A stretch of 29,068 bases of DNA, from contig JAAZGC010000117.1 in assembly GCA_012511425.1 (NCBI GenBank), positions 1 to 29,068 on the forward strand, in the 5' to 3' direction. This document shows positions 16,796 to 24,996 of the stretch, piece after piece. The stretch comes from Clostridiales bacterium (GTDB lineage Bacteria; Bacillota; Clostridia; Oscillospirales; CAG-272). Below the pieces are notes generated by a model that was given only the letters and a program-made list of their open reading frames with translations, ran no database searches and had not been told where the DNA came from. Numbering within the stretch: the stretch's first letter is position 1; every line of letters begins with the position of its first letter. The position numbers were made by a program, and so were the translations under genes.

Positions 16796-16824
16796 TTGAC
16801 CTTTTCGATGTTCGATGATATAAT
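16796..16824 (+). promoter_or_regulatory. Promoter of the DUF6259-like gene
   Basis: TTGACC (16796-16801), a 17-base spacer and TATAAT (16819-16824). Like the GH38 promoter it has ATGTTGAC at the -35 side and GATGATATAAT at the -10 side. Confidence 0.85.
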
Positions 16825-16891
16825 AGGGATGAGCCATTGTGACATTTTCGCTTAACGATATTCGACGAAATTTATAGCGGAGTTTTTTTAT

Positions 16892-18856
16892 ATGGAACAC
16901 AGTTATATTTCCGGAAACCTGCGGGTCAAAATCGTCCTTTCCGATTCGGGGGCGGCGCTTGCGGCCGTTTATGACGGGGAAACAACCTTATTTAACGGCA
17001 GCGGGGAGCTTTTCAGAGTAACGCTGCTTGACCTTGCAACAAGGGAAAAAAGCGCGCTTTCTTCCCTTTCCGGCTGGGACGGTACGGCTGCCGACGAAGG
17101 CGGAGTCAGCCTTTGGAGAAACGGTCTGCGCGTGCGCATTTCATTGGCGCCTGCCGTAAAAGACGGCTTTGAGCTGACCGTCTCGTTTGAAAACAATATG
17201 AGCGATTTTTCGGTATACTCCTTTGAATATCCCCGCCTGTGGTTTGCCGCCGACGCGGATATGAGCGTCTTCTTTCCCGCGCGTTCGGGGCTTATTATTA
17301 AAGGGTTAGACACAAAGAGCGAGATGCGGCGCGGCGGGGATTATCCTTCCTCACTCGCGATTATGCAGTATATGGCGCTCTGTCTTGACAGCGGGCGCGG
17401 GTTTTACTACGGCATGCACGACAAATCCGGCGGGCAGAAGAGGCTTAATTTCCATAAAGCAGAGGGTGCGGGCGACGCTTGCATATACGCCGAATATATC
17501 TGCCGCGACGCATGCTCGCCGAGGAATTCTCAGACTCTCAACGGTCCTCTTGTCTGGCGTCTGTTTGACGGAGGCTGGTATGACGCGGCGATGATTTATC
17601 GTGATTTCGCGCTGAAAGAGGCAAGATGGATACCCGAAGCCGACGAAAACGGGCGCGCTGCCGCTCCGAAGTGGCTGAAACGGGTGCAGCACTGGTGGCT
17701 TTTCAGCGTCGGAGAAGACGAAAACGCGAATATGGATCAGCTGCTAAAAGCCGAGGCGGATTTAAACCTTGATGAAAGCTCCGCGCTGCATGTCTATAAT
17801 TGGCATCGCGTTCCTTTTGACAACGACTATCCCCACTATATACCCGAAAAGCCCTTTTTCGCCAAGATGGTGGCAAGGCTGCATGACGAAGGATTCAGAG
17901 TCATGCCGTATATCAACGGCAGGCTCTGGGACACCCGCGACCGCGGGGCGGAGGATTATCTCTTTACCGATATAGCCCTGGCAGGCGCGACAAAGAACGA
18001 AAAAGGCGAGGTGTTTACCGAAACCTACGGTTCAGAAGAGAGCGACGGATCTAAGGTAGAGCTCGCTGTTATGTGCCCTTCGACCGAAGTATGGGGCGCT
18101 AAGGTTACGGAAGTACTGTCGGAAATATTCTATCGGCTGAACACCGACGCGGTTTATGTCGATCAGATTGCATCCGCCGCGCCGAAACCCTGCTGCGACC
18201 CTTCTCATCCGCATCCGAGCGGAGGGGGCGGCTGGTGGCCGGAAGCCTATGACCGGCTATTAGCGCGAACCGCCCGCACTCTGCCTCCGGACAAGGCGAT
18301 TTCGACCGAATCGACCGCCGAGCCTTATATGCGCCATATCGCCGCATTCCTGTCGTGGGACTGCGTCGAGATGCGGCAGGTTCCCGCCTGGGCTGCGGTT
18401 TATGCCGGTTATGCCGTAACTCTGGGCAGAGCGTATTACAGCGCGAATGACGATGTTGTTTTCGCATTGACGGCCGAGGGGCTGCTGTTCGGCGAACAGC
18501 TCGGATGGATTACGCCGGCTCGTTATCTCGAAATTGAAGACAGGGATTTTTACCGCGCCATGGTGCTTGCGAGAGCAGAACACCTTGAGTTCTTCACGGC
18601 TGGGCGCCTGCTGTCTCCGCCGGCAGTATGCTCCGACGTTCCCGATATAACGGGGGAGACAATGTGTGTCAGGGAATATACAATTCCCGCAGTACAGGCA
18701 GGGCTTTTTGAGCGAAACTCGGATGGCAGAAAGCTGCTTATCGTCTGCAACTGCGCAAACACCGAAGCGAAGATTGAGCTTAAATCCCGCGACCTTCCGG
18801 GCGGCGGAAAAACGCTGACGATGGCAGGGCACAGCGTCTTTACCGAAATCTTGTAA
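16892..18856 (+). CDS. Putative glycoside hydrolase, DUF6259-like
   Basis: The 654-residue cytoplasmic product has an N-terminal beta-sandwich (about 1-230), a TIM-barrel-like middle and a C-terminal beta domain, the usual plan of a large glycosidase. In the barrel, AVYVDQIASAAP places Asp424 at a strand end, followed by the CCDPSHPHPSGGGGWW loop. STESTAEPY (Glu473, Glu477) lies on the next strand. Asp424 and Glu473 are my guesses for nucleophile and acid/base. The pattern recalls DUF6259 proteins, but this is from memory. ATG 16892 has GCGGAG about 10 bases upstream. Its divergent pairing with a GH38 mannosidase suggests that it cleaves another linkage of the same mannose-containing glycan. 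A true terminator follows. Confidence 0.75.
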   Translation: MEHSYISGNLRVKIVLSDSGAALAAVYDGETTLFNGSGELFRVTLLDLATREKSALSSLSGWDGTAADEGGVSLWRNGLRVRISLAPAVKDGFELTVSFENNMSDFSVYSFEYPRLWFAADADMSVFFPARSGLIIKGLDTKSEMRRGGDYPSSLAIMQYMALCLDSGRGFYYGMHDKSGGQKRLNFHKAEGAGDACIYAEYICRDACSPRNSQTLNGPLVWRLFDGGWYDAAMIYRDFALKEARWIPEADENGRAAAPKWLKRVQHWWLFSVGEDENANMDQLLKAEADLNLDESSALHVYNWHRVPFDNDYPHYIPEKPFFAKMVARLHDEGFRVMPYINGRLWDTRDRGAEDYLFTDIALAGATKNEKGEVFTETYGSEESDGSKVELAVMCPSTEVWGAKVTEVLSEIFYRLNTDAVYVDQIASAAPKPCCDPSHPHPSGGGGWWPEAYDRLLARTARTLPPDKAISTESTAEPYMRHIAAFLSWDCVEMRQVPAWAAVYAGYAVTLGRAYYSANDDVVFALTAEGLLFGEQLGWITPARYLEIEDRDFYRAMVLARAEHLEFFTAGRLLSPPAVCSDVPDITGETMCVREYTIPAVQAGLFERNSDGRKLLIVCNCANTEAKIELKSRDLPGGGKTLTMAGHSVFTEIL

Positions 18857-18882
18857 AATTACGGCGTGAAACAATAAGACGG

Positions 18883-18924
18883 CTCCGGTATTTCACTGTA
18901 AATATCGCAATACCGGAGTTTTTT
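18883..18924 (+). terminator. Terminator of the DUF6259-like gene
   Basis: CTCCGGTATT (18883-18892) pairs perfectly with AATACCGGAG (18909-18918), followed by six T. Confidence 0.92.
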
Positions 18925-18972
18925 ATATCATAATATATTAACAAAGCGGTCGGAAATATGAAGCCGGCAGCC

Positions 18973-19001
18973 TTGAATTTTATATTTAAAAATGTTATAA
19001 T
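18973..19001 (+). promoter_or_regulatory. Promoter of the DMT transporter operon
   Basis: TTGAAT (18973-18978), a 17-base spacer and TATAAT (18996-19001). Transcription near 19008 rules out the GTG at 19002 as a start. Confidence 0.82.
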
Positions 19002-19034
19002 GTGTATACTGAAATATCGAAAGAGAAACTCGAC

Positions 19035-19904
19035 ATGAATTATCTTCTGTTAGCCCTTTGTCTGCTCTTTGTCGGATTGCAGAGCCTTTTTCACAAGCAG
19101 TATGCGGTGAAATCTTCGGATCCGATATCGATTTATACATTAAGCCTGTTTGCCCGCATCTCTGCCGCCGCCGTTATGGCTGTTGCAATCGTGATAAAAG
19201 GCGGATTTGAGTTTCACCTTCCGACCATGATATACGCCGTGTTTTTCGGTATCGGATTTTTTGTCGCGACGACGGCTCTTAATATATGCATGGTCACGGG
19301 GCCGATGTCGCTGACAAACCTGATAATGTCATTTTCGGTAATCCTGCCTACAATTTATTCGGTTATGTTTTTGGGAGAAAAGTTCCGTCTCTCTACCGGA
19401 GCGGGACTGGTGCTTCTGATTATCTCGCTCATACTGTTCAACTACCGCAACGAGACACTGAAATTCTCCAAAAGCTGGATTTTTTGGGTTATAATCCTCT
19501 TCATCTCCAACGGCGGGTGCGCAGTGCTTCAGAAGATACATCAGACCAACTATCCGGGGAAGTATCAGACGGAGTATCTGTTTGTCGGTATGACTTTAAA
19601 CGCCGTCGTCAACCTTTTTATCGTCATCTTTTACAAGGACAAGACCGGGCTTAAAAATGCGATCAAATACGGCTTTATATATGCAATTCCTCAGGGCATT
19701 GCGAACATCGGCTCCAATCTTCTGATTATGATGCTGAATACGATGATTCTGGCAACCATTCTGTATCCCGCGGTAGCCGCGGCGGGTATCGTTTTCGCTT
19801 TCTGCTGGGCGGTATTCATATACAAAGAGAAGATGACAAAGCTCCAGACGGCGGGATTTGTTATATCGGTCATATCGATAATCGTTCTTAATCTTAATCT
19901 GTAA
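19035..19904 (+). CDS. DMT-superfamily (EamA-like) membrane transporter
   Basis: The 289-residue product is almost entirely hydrophobic, with about ten predicted membrane helices (the first at about 2-18, the last at about 270-288). It has the two-fold EamA layout, including the helix-end motif FLGEKFRLSTGAGLVLLI in the first half and IYKEKMTKLQTAGFVISV in the second. Family members export or import small metabolites; the substrate is unknown. ATG 19035 lies inside the transcript predicted from the promoter, with only a weak ribosome site (AAAGAGA). An MBL-fold hydrolase gene follows after 21 bases with a strong GGGAGG, so the two probably form an operon. Confidence 0.85.
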   Translation: MNYLLLALCLLFVGLQSLFHKQYAVKSSDPISIYTLSLFARISAAAVMAVAIVIKGGFEFHLPTMIYAVFFGIGFFVATTALNICMVTGPMSLTNLIMSFSVILPTIYSVMFLGEKFRLSTGAGLVLLIISLILFNYRNETLKFSKSWIFWVIILFISNGGCAVLQKIHQTNYPGKYQTEYLFVGMTLNAVVNLFIVIFYKDKTGLKNAIKYGFIYAIPQGIANIGSNLLIMMLNTMILATILYPAVAAAGIVFAFCWAVFIYKEKMTKLQTAGFVISVISIIVLNLNL

Positions 19905-19925
19905 GCTGTTTGGGAGGCAGAAGTT

Positions 19926-20516
19926 ATGGCGAAACTTTTATGGCAGGGACACGGCAGCTTTCGGCTGCGCGCATCTGACGGAACCGTCGTATACATCGAC
20001 CCATACGCCGGCGAGGGATATTCCCTTCCCGCCGACGGTATTCTTGTCACCCATCAGCATCACGACCACAACAAGATATCTTTGCCGGAAAAAAAGCCGG
20101 GCTGCGTTATCTTCCAGAATTTTGACGCGCTCGAGGGCGGAAAATACAATTCAATTACAATCGGTTCGGTCAAAGTCGAGAGCTTTCCGGCGGAAAACAG
20201 AAATCACAAGAGAAGCGAATGCGTCGGATACATAGTCACTGCCGACTCGAAGACGATATATTTCGCCGGCGACACATCGAAAATTCCGGAGATGGCGGAT
20301 TTGGCGGCAAGAAAGCTTGATTATGCCTTGCTTCCCTGCGACGGCATTTTCAATATGGGGCTTGACGAGGCTGTCGAATGCGCCGGAATGATCGGCGCGG
20401 TGAATACCATCCCCTGTCATATGTCGCCGGGGAAGCTCTGGAGCGAGCGCAAGGCGCGGAAATTTCAAGTTCCGGGAGCGCTTATAATCGCGCCGGGGGA
20501 TGAGATTGAGCTTTAA
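19926..20516 (+). CDS. MBL-fold metallo-hydrolase (UPF0173/UlaG-like)
   Basis: The 196-residue product has a short MBL fold with HQHHDH (His43, His45, Asp47, His48), IYFAGDTSKIPEM (Asp of the metal site) and NTIPCHMSP (C-terminal His). The opening MAKLLWQGHGSFRL is typical of the UPF0173/UlaG-like branch. Those enzymes include an ascorbate-6-phosphate lactonase, but most have no known substrate. It is cytoplasmic. The start at ATG 19926 has GGGAGG 9 bases upstream. It is the second gene after the DMT transporter and ends before a hairpin at 20541-20566. This second MBL protein of the window is not closely similar to the one at 10775. Confidence 0.88.
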   Translation: MAKLLWQGHGSFRLRASDGTVVYIDPYAGEGYSLPADGILVTHQHHDHNKISLPEKKPGCVIFQNFDALEGGKYNSITIGSVKVESFPAENRNHKRSECVGYIVTADSKTIYFAGDTSKIPEMADLAARKLDYALLPCDGIFNMGLDEAVECAGMIGAVNTIPCHMSPGKLWSERKARKFQVPGALIIAPGDEIEL

Positions 20517-20540
20517 AGACAAGTTTTCAGAAATCCGCAG

Positions 20541-20566
20541 AATGAGTCGCAATTAAGCGACTCATT
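20541..20566. terminator. Perfect hairpin after the MBL gene, without a clear T tract
   Basis: AATGAGTCGC (20541-20550) pairs perfectly with GCGACTCATT (20557-20566) around AATTAA. The T run after it is only three bases, so termination is uncertain. Confidence 0.5.
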
Positions 20567-20587
20567 TGCCGTTAAAGGGCGTGTTTA

Positions 20588-20616
20588 TTGACAAAACCGC
20601 CTTTTCGTGGTATAAT
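20588..20616 (+). promoter_or_regulatory. Consensus promoter of the P-loop kinase gene
   Basis: TTGACA (20588-20593), a 17-base spacer and TATAAT (20611-20616), 43 bases before the ATG. Confidence 0.9.
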
Positions 20617-20659
20617 TATTTGATGGATAAAGCTTTTTAAAAGCTACTAGGAGGATGGG

Positions 20660-21172
20660 ATGAAAATAGCTGTCATCGGTTACAGCGGCGCGGGAAAATC
20701 CACCCTGGCGCGCATTTTGGGTGAGAAATACAAGCTGCCGGTTCTGCACCTTGACGCAGTCAACCATCTTCCGGGGTGGATCCGGCGCTCCGACGAAGAA
20801 GCGAGCGCCGATGTCCGCGGATTTATGGCGGAAAACAACGGCTGGGTGATAGACGGAAATTATCGAAAATGCTGTCACGAGGAGCGGCTCAGAACCGCAG
20901 ACAAGATCATTTTTCTCGATTATAATCGTTTCTTCTGCTTATTTTCTGCGTTGAGGCGGGCTGCAAAATACAAAAATACCGTCCGCCCGGATATGGCGGC
21001 CGGCTGTAATGAAAAATTTGATCTTGAATTCGCTTTGTGGATTCTCCGCGACGGACGGAAGAAAGCGGCTAAGCTGAGATATGACGAATACGAAAAGCAG
21101 TTTCCGGAGAAATTCATCAGGATAAAGAACCGCCGCCGGCTTAACCGTCTTTTAAAAGACGGAGCGCTTTAA
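20660..21172 (+). CDS. Small P-loop kinase, FlaR/adenylate-kinase-like
   Basis: The 170-residue product begins with Walker A GYSGAGKST (residues 7-15) and continues with LPVLHLDAVNHLPGW and WVIDGNYRK, typical of the small P-loop proteins annotated as DNA topology modulation protein FlaR or adenylate-kinase-like. The name FlaR comes from an old genetic link to DNA supercoiling; the biochemical activity of these proteins is not well established. A GyrB/ParE-like gene lies about 1.7 kb away, but on a separate transcript. ATG 20660 has AGGAGG 8 bases upstream. The gene converges on the QueG-like/IMPase gene with only 12 bases between their stops. Confidence 0.78.
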   Translation: MKIAVIGYSGAGKSTLARILGEKYKLPVLHLDAVNHLPGWIRRSDEEASADVRGFMAENNGWVIDGNYRKCCHEERLRTADKIIFLDYNRFFCLFSALRRAAKYKNTVRPDMAAGCNEKFDLEFALWILRDGRKKAAKLRYDEYEKQFPEKFIRIKNRRRLNRLLKDGAL

Positions 21173-21184
21173 TTTCAAAAGCTC
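21145..21184. repeat. 18-base palindrome and second imperfect hairpin at a convergent gene end
   Basis: CCGTCTTTTAAAAGACGG (21145-21162) is a perfect palindrome inside the last codons of the kinase gene. GAGC (21162-21165) also pairs with GCTC (21181-21184) across TTT/AAA. One of these may end transcription from both sides. No T tract is seen on either strand. Confidence 0.4.
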
Positions 21185-22765
21185 TTAATCAGCTGATATA
21201 ACCTTTTTTACGCTTTTCGCGATTTTCAGCGCTTCGTCATACGCCGAAGATGAAGCCGCAAGCACCGATGACGGCTTATCGAGCGAGACGGGTAAGCCTG
21301 ATATATCGGTGAGCTTTCCGCCGGCTTCTTCAATTATTATCTTTGAAGCCGCGTAATCCCACGGCGACAGCTTCATTTCAAAGAAGACGCCCGCTCTGCC
21401 TGCCGCGACCATACAGAGGTCGAGTGCGGCGGAACCGGTGCGCCGCATATCAAGCGATGCGTCGAACAGCGCCCGCGCCATCCGCCAGCCGATATCGGCA
21501 AGCACGCGGTAATACGGCGACGTGCCGAAAAGCACTACCGATTCTTTTATCGGGCGGTCGGAAACCTTTATCCGCTTTCCGTTCAGGAATGCGCCTTTTC
21601 CCTTTATCGCGTAAAACATTTCGTCCTGATAGGGGTCGTATACGACGCCGGCGGTGACTTCACCGCCCTCGGAGATGCCGATTGAAACCGCGCTGCGGCG
21701 GGCTCCGAAAATGAAGTTTGTAGTGCCGTCTATCGGGTCGACTATGAAAGCTATGCCGTTATTTATATCTTCTTTTGCGGAGTCTCCCTCTTCGCCGACA
21801 AAGACGGCGCCGGGAATAGCTTTTTCAAGCAGATCATAGAGCAGCTCCTGCACTTCGACGTCATAGCGGGTGACGAAATTGGCGTCACCTGACTTTTCCG
21901 TTATATCGCTGCCGCTTACATTTTCGGCGGACAGCATTATCTTTCCCGCCTCCCGCGCAGCAGCGATGACTTCCTGCAAGATTTCTTCCGTCATAAATGA
22001 GCCTCCGTAAATAATATCAAGATTTCTTTCGATAACGGCTCTTCCCCGCCAGCCGTATGCTCTGTTTTCGATATTTTCGCCTTTTTTCGGCGCGTATACA
22101 AGTTCTTTTTGAAACCAATCAAGCCCCGTGCCGGATTTGCCGCGGTTGAGCGGGCAGACGTCCTGGCAGATATCGCATCCCCAGGCGGTACGGTATCTGT
22201 GCATAAGCTTGATTTCATCGGCGATAAGTTCTCCCTTTTTCTGAGTTATCGCCGAAAGGCAGTTATCCGGCGAGGGACAGGCGGTTTTGCAGCGGCTGCA
22301 ATGACGGCAGCCGGGGATTTCTTCCCTGCTTTCGTCCGGAAGGTCGGCGTCGGTGAAAATCTCCCCCAAAAAAACATATGAGCCGTATTTTTTGGTTATT
22401 AAAAGTCCGTTATCCCCAATTACGCCGAGTCCCGCAAGCGCCGCCGCTTTCGCTTCTTTTATCGGCGAATCGTCCGCTGCGCCGTGAAACGAGCAGCCGG
22501 GGAACAGCTCGGAAAGACGCGGAATGACTCGGGAAAACAGCTCTTTAAAAAAGATATGGTAATCCCGCGGGACTGCGTATTTTGAGATTATCCTCGCCGG
22601 ACTTTCCGGCGGCGAATAGGGGACCGCAAGCATTATTACGCTTTTTGACGGAAAGCCCATCAGCTCGAGTTTATAAGGACGAAGCACTTCGCAGCGGGAC
22701 AGCGGCAGAGCCGCTGCAAGCTCAACGCCTTCGTCAGAAAAGACTTTTGACAGTTTGATTTCCAT
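21185..22765 (-). CDS. QueG-like iron-sulfur protein fused in frame to an inositol-monophosphatase-family protein
   Basis: The 526-residue frame has two parts. Residues 1-257 resemble a short epoxyqueuosine reductase: DDSPIKEAKAAALAGLGVIGDN carries the Asp of the QueG active site (about residue 99). Eight Cys for two [4Fe-4S] clusters follow (153, 156, 159, 163, 169, 197, 200, 204), ending in YGWRGRAVIERNL. It lacks the C-terminal repeats of full QueG. Residues 258-526 are a full IMPase-family protein: GEEG, DPIDGTTNF (metal-binding Asp) and SPWDYAASK. Such enzymes hydrolyse inositol phosphates, fructose-1,6-bisphosphate or similar. ATG 22765 has AAGGAG 8 bases upstream; the longer frame to 22867 crosses the promoter and was rejected. 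Met258 has its own GGAGG, so a free IMPase may also be made. Confidence 0.82.
   Translation of the reverse strand: MEIKLSKVFSDEGVELAAALPLSRCEVLRPYKLELMGFPSKSVIMLAVPYSPPESPARIISKYAVPRDYHIFFKELFSRVIPRLSELFPGCSFHGAADDSPIKEAKAAALAGLGVIGDNGLLITKKYGSYVFLGEIFTDADLPDESREEIPGCRHCSRCKTACPSPDNCLSAITQKKGELIADEIKLMHRYRTAWGCDICQDVCPLNRGKSGTGLDWFQKELVYAPKKGENIENRAYGWRGRAVIERNLDIIYGGSFMTEEILQEVIAAAREAGKIMLSAENVSGSDITEKSGDANFVTRYDVEVQELLYDLLEKAIPGAVFVGEEGDSAKEDINNGIAFIVDPIDGTTNFIFGARRSAVSIGISEGGEVTAGVVYDPYQDEMFYAIKGKGAFLNGKRIKVSDRPIKESVVLFGTSPYYRVLADIGWRMARALFDASLDMRRTGSAALDLCMVAAGRAGVFFEMKLSPWDYAASKIIIEEAGGKLTDISGLPVSLDKPSSVLAASSSAYDEALKIAKSVKKVISAD
21992..22006 (-). promoter_or_regulatory. Internal ribosome binding site and start of the IMPase part
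   Basis: On the minus strand GGAGG (22002-22006) precedes ATG (21992-21994) by 7 bases. This is exactly where IMPase proteins normally begin (MTEEILQEVI), so a separate 269-residue IMPase could be translated from 21994 to 21185. Confidence 0.75.
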
Positions 22766-22799
22766 ACGGCTCTCCTTTACAACCTTATTTACCCCGAAT

Positions 22800-22828
22800 A
22801 TTATACCACCCGGGGCAACATTTTTCAA
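22800..22828 (-). promoter_or_regulatory. Promoter of the QueG-like/IMPase gene
   Basis: On the minus strand TTGAAA (22823-22828), a 17-base spacer and TATAAT (22800-22805), 34 bases before the ATG at 22765. Confidence 0.82.
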
Positions 22829-22871
22829 GAGCCGCGGGGAATTTATAAATATAACGTTACAAATCAATCAT

Positions 22872-22877
22872 TATAAT
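22872..22877 (+). promoter_or_regulatory. Possible -10 box of the topoisomerase subunit gene
   Basis: TATAAT stands 33 bases before the ATG. No convincing -35 box is visible at the right distance. Confidence 0.4.
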
Positions 22878-22910
22878 ACATAAAAGCTTATTTGAAGCTT
22901 CGGTGAAACT

Positions 22911-24944
22911 ATGCAGGAAAAGAAGAAAACCACGAAAACCTCAAAAAAAGAAGCCGCCGATTACAGCAACCAATCGATATCTCAGCTTAAAGGCGCCGAC
23001 CGCGTGCGCAAGCGCCCGGCGGTTATCTTTGGATCGGACGGGCTTGAGGGCTGCCAGCACTCGGTGTTTGAACTCATTTCAAACTCGGTAGACGAGGCGA
23101 GAGAGGGACACGGCTCGGTCATCTCGGTTACCGTTTACAAAGATCATTCGATCGAAGTTGACGACCGGGGGCGCGGTGTGCCGCTCGGATGGAATGAAAA
23201 GGAAAAGCGCTGGAACTGGGAGCTGATTTTCTGCGAACTTTATGCCGGCGGAAAATACAACAACAACGCCAATTACGCCGCTTACGAGTATTCGCTCGGC
23301 ATCAACGGTCTCGGCGCCTGCGCGACGCAATACAGCTCCGAATGGATGACGGTAATAAGTTATGACGGCGCAAACTCTCACACGATAAACTTCAAAAAAG
23401 GCAACGCCGACGGCGATCTTGTCACAACTCCCCTGCCCAAATCAAAAGGCCGAACCGGCACAACCATCCATTGGAAGCCGGATTTAGAGGTATTTACCGA
23501 GATTGACATCCCGCTCGATTGGTTTGTTACAACCCTGAAACGGCAGTCGGTGGTCAACGCCGGGGTGAAATTCCTGCTTCGATATGAAGTTGACAAGGGT
23601 TTTGAGGAGCAGGAGTTCATCTATGAAAAAGGTATCGTAGACTATGTCGGAGAATTGGCGGGGGAAAATCCGCTTACCGAGCCGGTCGACTGGAAAACCG
23701 AAACCAAGGGGCGGGACCGCGCCGACAAGGATGAATATAAGCTGAAAATCGAGGTGGCATGCTGCTTTTCAAACACCGCCGCCTGTATCGAATATTACCA
23801 CAACTCCAGTTTCCTTGAATACGGCGGCTCGCCGGACAAGGCGGTAAAGTCCGCGTTTGTATACGCCATCGACAGATACCTGAAATCGATCGGCAAATAC
23901 AACAAAAACGAAGGAAAGATAAGTTTTTCCGATATTCAGGATTGCCTCGTGCTTGTGACAAACTGTTTTTCGACCGTTACAAGTTACGAAAACCAGACGA
24001 AGAAGGCGATAACGAACAGCTTTATCACCCAGGCGATGACCGATTTCCTCAAACATTCGCTTGAAATATATTTCGCCGAAAATCCGGTCGAAGCCGAGAA
24101 GATTGCAGCGCAGGTGCTTGTAAACAAGCGTTCCCGCGAGGCGGCGGAAAGCACCCGGCTGAACATCCGTAAAAAGCTGACCGGGTCTATCGATATCGCA
24201 AACCGTGTCGAAAAATTCGTCAACTGCCGCTCGAAAGACCCGGCGGTACGCGAACTGTATATAGTTGAGGGAGACTCGGCGCTGACTTCCTGCAAACTCG
24301 GCCGGGACGCGGAGTTTCAGGCGATAATCCCGGTGCGCGGAAAGACGCTGAACTGCCTGAAATCGAGCTATGAGCGTATCTTCAAAAGCGAGGTAATCAC
24401 CGACCTTCTCCGCGTCGTCGGCTGCGGAGTTGAGCTTGACAGCAAAGTCAAAGGCGATCTGCCGAAATTCGACCTCGAGTCGCTCCGCTGGAACAAGATA
24501 ATAATCTGCACCGACGCCGACAAGGACGGGTATCAGATACGGACGCTGATTTTAACCATGTTCTACCGCCTGCTGCCGACGCTTATCGAAAAAGGGCTGA
24601 TTTATATCGCGGAATCTCCGCTTTATGAGATAACCTGCAAGGATCAGATTTATTTTGCTTATAACGAAACCGAACGGAACAATATCGTCAGGGGCTTAAA
24701 AAACGCGAAGTATACAATTCAGCGCTCCAAGGGGCTCGGCGAAAACGAGCCGGAAATGATGTGGCAGACGACGATGAACCCGGTGTCAAGGCGGCTGATA
24801 CGGATAATGCCCTGCGACGACGACGACACGGCCCGAATGTTCGACATCATGCTCGGTGACAACATCGCGGCGCGCCGGGAATATATCTTCCAGCACGGCA
24901 GAAAATTTCTCGACGACGCCGACATATATGACGGAGACGACTGA
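22911..24944 (+). CDS. Type IIA topoisomerase B subunit (GyrB/ParE-like)
   Basis: The 677-residue product is the ATPase and TOPRIM subunit of a gyrase/topoisomerase IV type enzyme. GHKL ATPase marks: ELISNSVDEA (Glu54, Asn58), DDRGRGVP and SLGINGLGACATQYSSEW. TOPRIM marks: ELYIVEGDSA (Glu453), TDADKDGYQIRTL (Asp535, Asp537) and QRSKGLGENEPEMMW. All key residues are present. Compared with usual GyrB or ParE, the GGLHG ATP-lid motif reads GINGL and the transducer part is divergent, as in the second, paralogous B subunit found in many Clostridia. Such paralogs usually sit directly before an A-subunit gene, but here addB follows. The start is ATG 22911, with a weak ribosome site. Confidence 0.9.
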   Translation: MQEKKKTTKTSKKEAADYSNQSISQLKGADRVRKRPAVIFGSDGLEGCQHSVFELISNSVDEAREGHGSVISVTVYKDHSIEVDDRGRGVPLGWNEKEKRWNWELIFCELYAGGKYNNNANYAAYEYSLGINGLGACATQYSSEWMTVISYDGANSHTINFKKGNADGDLVTTPLPKSKGRTGTTIHWKPDLEVFTEIDIPLDWFVTTLKRQSVVNAGVKFLLRYEVDKGFEEQEFIYEKGIVDYVGELAGENPLTEPVDWKTETKGRDRADKDEYKLKIEVACCFSNTAACIEYYHNSSFLEYGGSPDKAVKSAFVYAIDRYLKSIGKYNKNEGKISFSDIQDCLVLVTNCFSTVTSYENQTKKAITNSFITQAMTDFLKHSLEIYFAENPVEAEKIAAQVLVNKRSREAAESTRLNIRKKLTGSIDIANRVEKFVNCRSKDPAVRELYIVEGDSALTSCKLGRDAEFQAIIPVRGKTLNCLKSSYERIFKSEVITDLLRVVGCGVELDSKVKGDLPKFDLESLRWNKIIICTDADKDGYQIRTLILTMFYRLLPTLIEKGLIYIAESPLYEITCKDQIYFAYNETERNNIVRGLKNAKYTIQRSKGLGENEPEMMWQTTMNPVSRRLIRIMPCDDDDTARMFDIMLGDNIAARREYIFQHGRKFLDDADIYDGDD

Positions 24945-24945
24945 T

Positions 24946-24981
24946 ATGGCTTCCGCGGAAGAGGCGCGGTTTTTCGAATAA
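24946..24981 (+). other. Eleven-codon minicistron between topoisomerase subunit and addB
   Basis: ATG one base after the preceding TGA, then MASAEEARFFE and TAA, with CGGAGA about 10 bases upstream. It may be a leftover gene start, a coupling element, or chance. Confidence 0.3.
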
Positions 24982-24996
24982 CCGTCGGGAGAGGAT

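Noticed and set aside
21185..22867. Longer 560-residue start for the QueG-like/IMPase gene
   Set aside because: The extra 34 codons run through the -10 and -35 boxes of the promoter; ATG 22765 has a good ribosome site.
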